This document shows positions 14,228-18,366 of a DNA stretch of 18,366 nt, in pieces. The position numbers and the translations under genes are program-made. Position 1 is the first letter of the stretch. Each line of letters begins with the position of its first letter. The stretch is from Desulfobacterales bacterium. Lineage in GTDB: Bacteria; Desulfobacterota; Desulfobulbia; Desulfobulbales; BM004. Under the pieces are notes generated by a model, which did not search any database, was not told where the DNA came from, and was given only the letters and a program-made list of their open reading frames with translations. The stretch is taken from the NCBI GenBank assembly GCA_012974315.1, contig JAAXQI010000255.1:1-18366 (forward strand), read 5' to 3'.

Positions 14228-14476
14228 ATGGATCCGAAAAACTTTATGGAAATACCAGGAACTTTTACCTCTCAGGCCAAAGAAAACGCCGCCTTTCGGG
14301 AGTTTGATGCCACTGAGCTATACTGTCCAACGTGCAAACGCCCGGTTCCGGTTCGCAAACGCCTTCTGCTTGTGTTGCCGGAAGGCGATAAATATGAATA
14401 TCTGTGCGGGTTCTGCTCCGAGTCTGTTGGATCTAAGATCGATCGGCACTTGAAGCCCCCAACGGTCATTATCTAA
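14228..14476 (+). CDS. Small zinc-ribbon protein upstream of ppiD
   Basis: This 82-residue cytoplasmic protein has two CxxC pairs, CPTC (33-36) and CGFC (60-63), 24 residues apart. That is the layout of a treble-clef or zinc-ribbon site. Between them lies a basic stretch (KRPVPVRKR) and a hydrophobic strand (LLLVLPEG). There is no signal peptide or membrane segment. It has an AAGG ribosome binding site and sits downstream of a strong promoter. The ppiD-like gene starts 33 bases after its stop on the same strand, so the two are probably one operon. I do not recognise the family. It might bind RNA, DNA or a protein partner; a link to protein folding is only suggested by the neighbour. Confidence 0.85.
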   Translation: MDPKNFMEIPGTFTSQAKENAAFREFDATELYCPTCKRPVPVRKRLLLVLPEGDKYEYLCGFCSESVGSKIDRHLKPPTVII

Positions 14477-14509
14477 ACTGAACACAACATACAGGTAGAA
14501 AGGATTTTT

Positions 14510-16402
14510 ATGCTCAGGTTAATGCGGAAACAAGCGGGCAGCTGGCTAATTAAAATACTTTTAGGTGCGATTGTTATCGTGTTTGTATTCTGGGGTGTCG
14601 GAAGTTTCAGGTCACAAAGAGGCGACCGGATTGCCACAGTCAACGGTGATTCGATTACACTGGACGAATATAGAGATGCTTTCGAAAATCTTATTGATCA
14701 GTTGCGCAGGAGATTCGGAAACAGCCTGGATGAAAATATGATTAAGAATCTTCAGGTAAAAAAGCAGGCCTTAAATCAGCTGATCAACAACACGCTGTTG
14801 CTCCAGGAAGCCAAAAGGCTTAAATTTCGAGTTTCCGACACAGAGCTTGCCAGCGCAATTTCGGAAATCACGGCTTTTCAGAGAGCCGGAAGGTTTGATA
14901 AGCAACTTTATAGAAATGTTCTGGAGCGTCTGAGAACGACCCCTGAAGAGTTTGAAGTGGTCCAAAGCAATGCGATGATGATTGAAAAATTATCGACGCT
15001 CGTTACCAGTGGTGTCAAGATTTCAGACCGGGAAGCCATGGAATGGTTCAACTGGGCCAATGCATCTGTAAATATCGATTTCGTACTGTTCGAGCCCGAC
15101 CGCTACAAAAATGTCAACCCTCCTTTGGAGGAAACAAAAACATTCTTTGAGCGTCATAAAGAGAATTACAAAACGGAAGCGATGGTAAAAGTCCGCTACT
15201 TGCATTTTAACCCGGACACATATCGTTCTAAAGTGACGTTTTCCGATGAAGAACTGCTTGAATATTACAACGAAAACCAGGAAGCGTTTAAAACACCGAA
15301 AACTGTTGAGGCCAGACACATTCTTTTTACAGTTGATGAAAATGCCACCCCTGAAGCTGTGAAAAAGATACAAGAACGCGCGCTCGACATATTGAAGTTG
15401 GCCAAGGAAGGCAAAGATTTTGCCGAACTGGCCAAACAATATTCAGAAGGGCCGACACGAGACAGTGGCGGATACCTTGGCAAATTCAGAAAGGAAGCCA
15501 TGGTTAAACCCTTTGCAGATATGGCCTTTTCCTTGAAAGCAGGAGAAATCGGCGGACCGGTTCGCACGCAATTCGGATGGCACATCATTAAAGTTGAAAA
15601 GGTAAACGAAGCATCTATTCTTTCTTTTGACGAAGCTAAAGCGCAAATAAAAGAGAACCTGACCGAAGAAAGGGTTAAAAATCTTGCTTATGACGATGCA
15701 GAGGCGGTGTCCGATGTTTCCTTTCAAGAAGACGATCTTTTAAAATTAGCAAAAGAAAGAAATCTGAAAGTTTTAACCACGGATTTCTTTTCAAGAAAAG
15801 GCCCGGAAAAAGGAATAAGCAACCCTTCAAATTTCGCATCGATTGCGTTTAACCTCGCAGTTGGGGAAATCAGCGATATCCAGGAAATCGAAAACGGATA
15901 TTATATTATCCAGCTTATGGAAAAAATTCCGCCGAAGATACCTGAATTCACCCAGGTAAAGGAAACGGTCACGGCGGCCTTGGTCCAGGAAAAACAGGAA
16001 GAAAAAGCAAAAGCGGATGCAGATTCATTTCTGGCAGCTTTAAAAAGTGGCAAATCCATGGATGCGGAAAGCAAACATTTTAATTTAACGCCGACAACCA
16101 CCGGTTTTTTTAAGCGCGGTGACTCAATTCCTAAAATTGGTCCTGACCGCGAGATCGCCGAGGCTGCTTTTCAGCTGACCGACGAAAAAAAATTGGGGGA
16201 AAACATCATAAAAGGTGCCAAAGGATATTATATTATTCGATTCAACGGCAGAAAAGCACCGGAAGCTGAAAATTTTAACAAAGAAAAAGGAGACATCGAG
16301 AAAAGACTGTTGGCCCAAAAGCAATCCAGAACTTTTGATGCACTCCTGACACAAATTAGAAGCAAAAGTGAAATTTCGATCAAAGACGGGTTCTTGGAAT
16401 AA
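14510..16402 (+). CDS. ppiD: Membrane-anchored peptidyl-prolyl isomerase / foldase (PpiD/SurA type)
   Basis: This 630-residue protein should help outer-membrane and periplasmic proteins fold after Sec export. Residues 12-32 form one N-terminal transmembrane anchor, with the rest in the periplasm, as in PpiD. Residues about 33-180 match the SurA/PpiD N-terminal chaperone domain (DRIATVNGDSITLDEY onward). Residues 266-365 are a parvulin-type (PpiC) rotamase domain, with EARHIL at 267-272, AKQYSEGPT and GGYLGKF at 320-326, MVKPFADMAFSL and QFGWHIIKVE. A second, degenerate parvulin-like region (about 435-475, NFASIAFNLAVGEIS and GYYIIQLMEK) lacks several usual residues, and a similar fragment (AEAAFQLTD, GYYIIRFNG) follows at 549-580. 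Two inactive repeats are also usual for PpiD. An AAAGGA ribosome binding site lies 7 bases before the start. The size matches PpiD. Confidence 0.93.
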   Translation: MLRLMRKQAGSWLIKILLGAIVIVFVFWGVGSFRSQRGDRIATVNGDSITLDEYRDAFENLIDQLRRRFGNSLDENMIKNLQVKKQALNQLINNTLLLQEAKRLKFRVSDTELASAISEITAFQRAGRFDKQLYRNVLERLRTTPEEFEVVQSNAMMIEKLSTLVTSGVKISDREAMEWFNWANASVNIDFVLFEPDRYKNVNPPLEETKTFFERHKENYKTEAMVKVRYLHFNPDTYRSKVTFSDEELLEYYNENQEAFKTPKTVEARHILFTVDENATPEAVKKIQERALDILKLAKEGKDFAELAKQYSEGPTRDSGGYLGKFRKEAMVKPFADMAFSLKAGEIGGPVRTQFGWHIIKVEKVNEASILSFDEAKAQIKENLTEERVKNLAYDDAEAVSDVSFQEDDLLKLAKERNLKVLTTDFFSRKGPEKGISNPSNFASIAFNLAVGEISDIQEIENGYYIIQLMEKIPPKIPEFTQVKETVTAALVQEKQEEKAKADADSFLAALKSGKSMDAESKHFNLTPTTTGFFKRGDSIPKIGPDREIAEAAFQLTDEKKLGENIIKGAKGYYIIRFNGRKAPEAENFNKEKGDIEKRLLAQKQSRTFDALLTQIRSKSEISIKDGFLE

Positions 16403-16517
16403 ATTTTTTCCATTTCTGATCCGGATTTCAAAAACTTTTGTGTCTTGGTCTTCTCTTTTTCCCCGAATCCAGCGCCGTACCGCTAACGGATAAAGATGAC
16501 ATTCTAAAGGACAGCCG

Positions 16518-16700
16518 ATGAAAAATGAAAGCTTCAAAGATCAATGCTCTGATATGACCAAAGCCTTTAATATACAGATCCCCTGTAAACTCGCCGAAAG
16601 AGTCGAAGCCTATGCATCTGCCAACAATACGACACACAACAGTGTCGTGATCGAAGCATTGGATTCATTTTTAAGAAATCAGACAAACAGGGTGGATTGA
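16518..16700 (+). CDS. Small ribbon-helix-helix protein, 60 residues
   Basis: This is a short, probably DNA-binding protein. KAFNIQIPCKLAERVEAYA fits the beta strand and first helix of the MetJ/Arc fold, and NNTTHNSVVIEALDSFLRNQ fits the turn and second helix. Arc-type dimers pair the strands and insert them in the major groove. AAAGGA lies 6 bases before the ATG, a good ribosome binding site. It is 115 bases downstream of ppiD with no clear terminator between, so read-through from that operon is possible. No toxin or obvious target gene follows it, so a toxin-antitoxin role is unsupported. It may repress genes elsewhere or be the remnant of a mobile element. Confidence 0.75.
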   Translation: MKNESFKDQCSDMTKAFNIQIPCKLAERVEAYASANNTTHNSVVIEALDSFLRNQTNRVD

Positions 16701-16877
16701 GGTGTTAAAGGAGGCATGGAACGCAGGCATTGGGCGTTGGACGCATGTTTAAGATGGTTTCTAATAATCCGGTTCGTTGAGCCATCGCTCTGATTGCGTG
16801 TGGCGTCGTCCGAACCCATAATATTTTCTCGATACGTACCGGCTTCATTTTTGGCACATACCGGAGATGCCATTAAT

Positions 16878-16972
16878 TAAGTGCCACCTCAAACTCCCTT
16901 TTTAAGTATAACCTTTGGAGGCTTTCCGCCATCACATGGTTTTTTATAGGTGTTGAAGTCGGGTGGCACTTA
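16878..16972. repeat. Miniature inverted-repeat element (MITE-like), about 95 bp
   Basis: TAAGTGCCACC (16878-16888) and GGTGGCACTTA (16962-16972) are perfect 11-bp terminal inverted repeats around a 73-base core with no gene. The size and ends suit a non-autonomous transposon or the ends of a decayed insertion sequence. No clear target-site duplication is visible. Confidence 0.5.
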
Positions 16973-17006
16973 TTGGTATAAATGCTGCCTTGAACCTCCC
17001 CACAAC

Positions 17007-17343
17007 CCCGTTGAAACGGGATTTACGCTCCGCTTCACCCCCGCTTAACAGGATCTTCGACAAGCGTACGGGGAATGCACTTGCCCAGTTGAATCCCCGA
17101 AATTCAACTGGGCGAGCTGTTGCAGTTCAAAGCGTGTTTTCTGCTTTATTTAGAATTAAGCAGAAACCATGCCAAAGCCATCAAACACCCCGAACAAAAC
17201 GAAAAATCAATGAAGCTCCCCGCCGCAAGCGGGCGGGGTATTTGAAAATCATAATAAATTCAAATTGGTTGACTTAAACAACCACATTTTACACCCAACG
17301 TATTCGACAATATTTAGCAGTTCCGGTGTCATTCTTTGACACC
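17007..17343. repeat. Array of five hairpins, one with a competing partner
   Basis: The stems are CCCGT/ACGGG with loop TGAA (17007-17020), a perfect 12-bp stem GCCCAGTTGAAT/ATTCAACTGGGC with a 7-base loop (17083-17113), TTTCTGCTT/AAGCAGAAA with an 11-base loop (17138-17166), CCCCGCC/GGCGGGG (17218-17238) and GGTGTCA/TGACACC with a 5-base loop (17325-17343). CGGGGA at 17069-17074 can pair with TCCCCG at 17094-17099, which would disrupt the 12-bp stem. None is followed by a strong T-run except weakly the last, so they are not plain terminators. Confidence 0.55.
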
Positions 17344-17373
17344 TGCTGCAGGGTTTTTGGAGAACACACAAAA

Positions 17374-17610
17374 ATGAACCTCGGGAAGACAACGTATATT
17401 GAGGAAGATGGGCCGAATAGGTGGACAAACGATTATTTCAACATTAACGGATCGTATTCAGCATGCTGAATTAAGGCTCAAACCCACGAATGGGAGGTTT
17501 TGAAACAGCTTCTAAAGGATTTTTCGTTTTGTGTTCAAGGCTTCTTCATCCACAAATTTTCCCATAACATAGAGCCTAATTTTTTTACTTCCGGGGAATT
17601 CCCTCTTTAA
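17374..17610 (+). pseudogene. Short frame with one in-frame TGA (remnant or possible small selenoprotein)
   Basis: From ATG 17374 the frame runs 31 codons (MNLGKTTYIEEDG onward) to TGA at 17467. It then continues open for 46 more codons to TAA at 17608, which overlaps the convergent ygiQ stop by 3 bases. GGAG lies about 11 bases before the ATG. The residue before TGA is Cys, so selenocysteine would give a Cys-Sec pair. Just after TGA, CCCA/TGGG with loop CGAA, extended by AAAC/GTTT, forms a small hairpin. Deltaproteobacteria are rich in selenoproteins, but I recognise no family. A nonsense mutation (for example TGG to TGA) or chance are equally possible. Confidence 0.3.
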
Positions 17611-18366
17611 CCGGAAAGTCCTTTGAGGATAAGATTTTTTTGTTTTTCTTTGTTCCGTTTGTCCTTTTCAACAAAAATCGGTTTCCCGCTGTCATAGGCT
17701 TTCCCCGTATAGTACATCAGGGTTGCCGGCGTCGACGGAGAAGGCGTAAAAATCTGAATCTGCCGGGGTTTAAACTTGAGGATCCTGCGGCTGAAACGGT
17801 TTAAAAGCTCCATGTCTTGGCGTGTACATCCCGGATAAGCCGCGATAAAATAACAGGTTAAGAACTGTTTTTTTCCCATCCTGCGGTTGATCTTTTGAAA
17901 ACGGCGAAAGAATTCCACAAAGCGCTCAATGGAGGGTTTTCCCATGAGCGCAAGGATATGATCTTCGGAATGCTCGGGTGCGACCTTCAGTTGTCCGGAA
18001 ATATGATGCCGGACAATCTCTTCAAGATATTGAAGGCCGTATGTTTGATCTTCCAGCACCAGATCATGGCGTATTCCGGAACCGATGAAAACCTTTTTAA
18101 CCTTCGGCAACTGCCTCAGTTTCTTCAGCAGGGCAATTTGGGGGAGATGGCTGATTTCCAGCTTATCGCAGACGACCGGAGTCAGACAGTGCTTGTTGCG
18201 ACATGTGCCTTTGGTTTTTTTTCGCTCGCAATCGATGCCGTACATATTGGCGGTGGGGCCTCCGACGTCGTGAATGTATCCTTTAAATTCAGGATGGTTG
18301 GTTAAAATCGACGCTTCCTTCAGAATGGACGCTTCGCTCCGATCCACAACCCTTTGCCCCTGATGT
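17607..18366 (-). CDS. ygiQ: YgiQ family radical SAM protein, C-terminal part (5' end outside window)
   Basis: The frame runs off the right edge, so only the C-terminal 250 or so residues are seen. They contain the YgiQ landmarks: HQG at the very edge, EASILKEASILT, GYIHDVGGPTANMYG, the family cysteine set in CERKKTKGTC...C...C (four cysteines), FIGSGIRHDL, LKVAPEHSEDHIL, YFIAAYPGCT and QIQIFTPSPSTPATLMYYTG. The radical SAM iron-sulfur cysteines (CxxxCxxC) normally lie before this part and must be beyond the edge. YgiQ proteins are predicted iron-sulfur radical SAM enzymes with no established reaction. A GTG at 18347 is an internal codon, not the start. The gene converges on the short TGA-containing frame and has a GGGAATTCCC palindrome just past its stop end (17594-17603 region). 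Confidence 0.93.
   Translation of the reverse strand, partial: HQGQRVVDRSEASILKEASILTNHPEFKGYIHDVGGPTANMYGIDCERKKTKGTCRNKHCLTPVVCDKLEISHLPQIALLKKLRQLPKVKKVFIGSGIRHDLVLEDQTYGLQYLEEIVRHHISGQLKVAPEHSEDHILALMGKPSIERFVEFFRRFQKINRRMGKKQFLTCYFIAAYPGCTRQDMELLNRFSRRILKFKPRQIQIFTPSPSTPATLMYYTGKAYDSGKPIFVEKDKRNKEKQKNLILKGLSG

Larger units (their letters stand above)
16701..17373. other. Largely gene-free, hairpin-rich gap
   Basis: No convincing gene is visible. A 104-codon plus-strand frame (16963-17277) and a 64-codon minus-strand frame (16679-16873) have unlikely compositions and no ribosome binding sites. The stretch holds an inverted-repeat element and at least five hairpins, listed separately. Confidence 0.55.

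Noticed and set aside
16963..17277. 104-codon plus-strand frame
   Set aside because: It crosses several strong hairpins, has a highly basic, low-complexity composition and no ribosome binding site.
1..18366. CRISPR arrays
   Set aside because: No regularly spaced direct repeats of 24-40 bases were seen; the repeats present are short heptamers or inverted repeats.

Overview
This window most likely comes from a deltaproteobacterium (Desulfobacterota, sulfate-reducer-like). That is an inference from gene content and style: a fused PabB-PabC, a folC-HNH overlap, a PpiD-type foldase, a YgiQ radical SAM protein and moderate GC. No single marker in the window proves the taxon.

Left block (1-7166) looks like ordinary chromosome. 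It holds a fused aminodeoxychorismate synthase/lyase (pabBC), a small conserved-looking protein of unknown function on the minus strand, a UvrD/PcrA-type helicase, folC, an HNH nuclease overlapping the folC stop, and tRNA-Arg(CCG). PabBC and FolC act at the start and end of the same pathway, p-aminobenzoate to folylpolyglutamate. The non-coding gaps carry unusual short tandem repeats that begin at the stop codons, plus a 190-bp cluster of nested hairpins.

Middle block (7167-13937) looks like an accessory island between two tRNA genes whose 3' ends face each other. From left to right it has a GC-rich B12-binding-type radical SAM gene with a possible broken gene behind it, a long AT-rich gap with palindromes, a UMF1-type MFS transporter, a CDP-alcohol phosphatidyltransferase, a minus-strand pair (ribbon-helix-helix protein and small exported protein), two structured leader elements, and a tyrosine integrase that ends 14 bp from the 3' end of tRNA-Ala(GGC).

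Right block (13938-18366) returns to chromosome-like genes. tRNA-Ala and a zinc-ribbon protein/ppiD operon are transcribed divergently from two textbook sigma-70 promoters. A small ribbon-helix-helix gene follows, then about 900 bp of hairpin-rich, mostly non-coding DNA. This contains a probable miniature inverted-repeat element and a short reading frame with one in-frame TGA. The window ends inside a minus-strand ygiQ gene whose N-terminal part, including the iron-sulfur cysteines, lies beyond the right edge.
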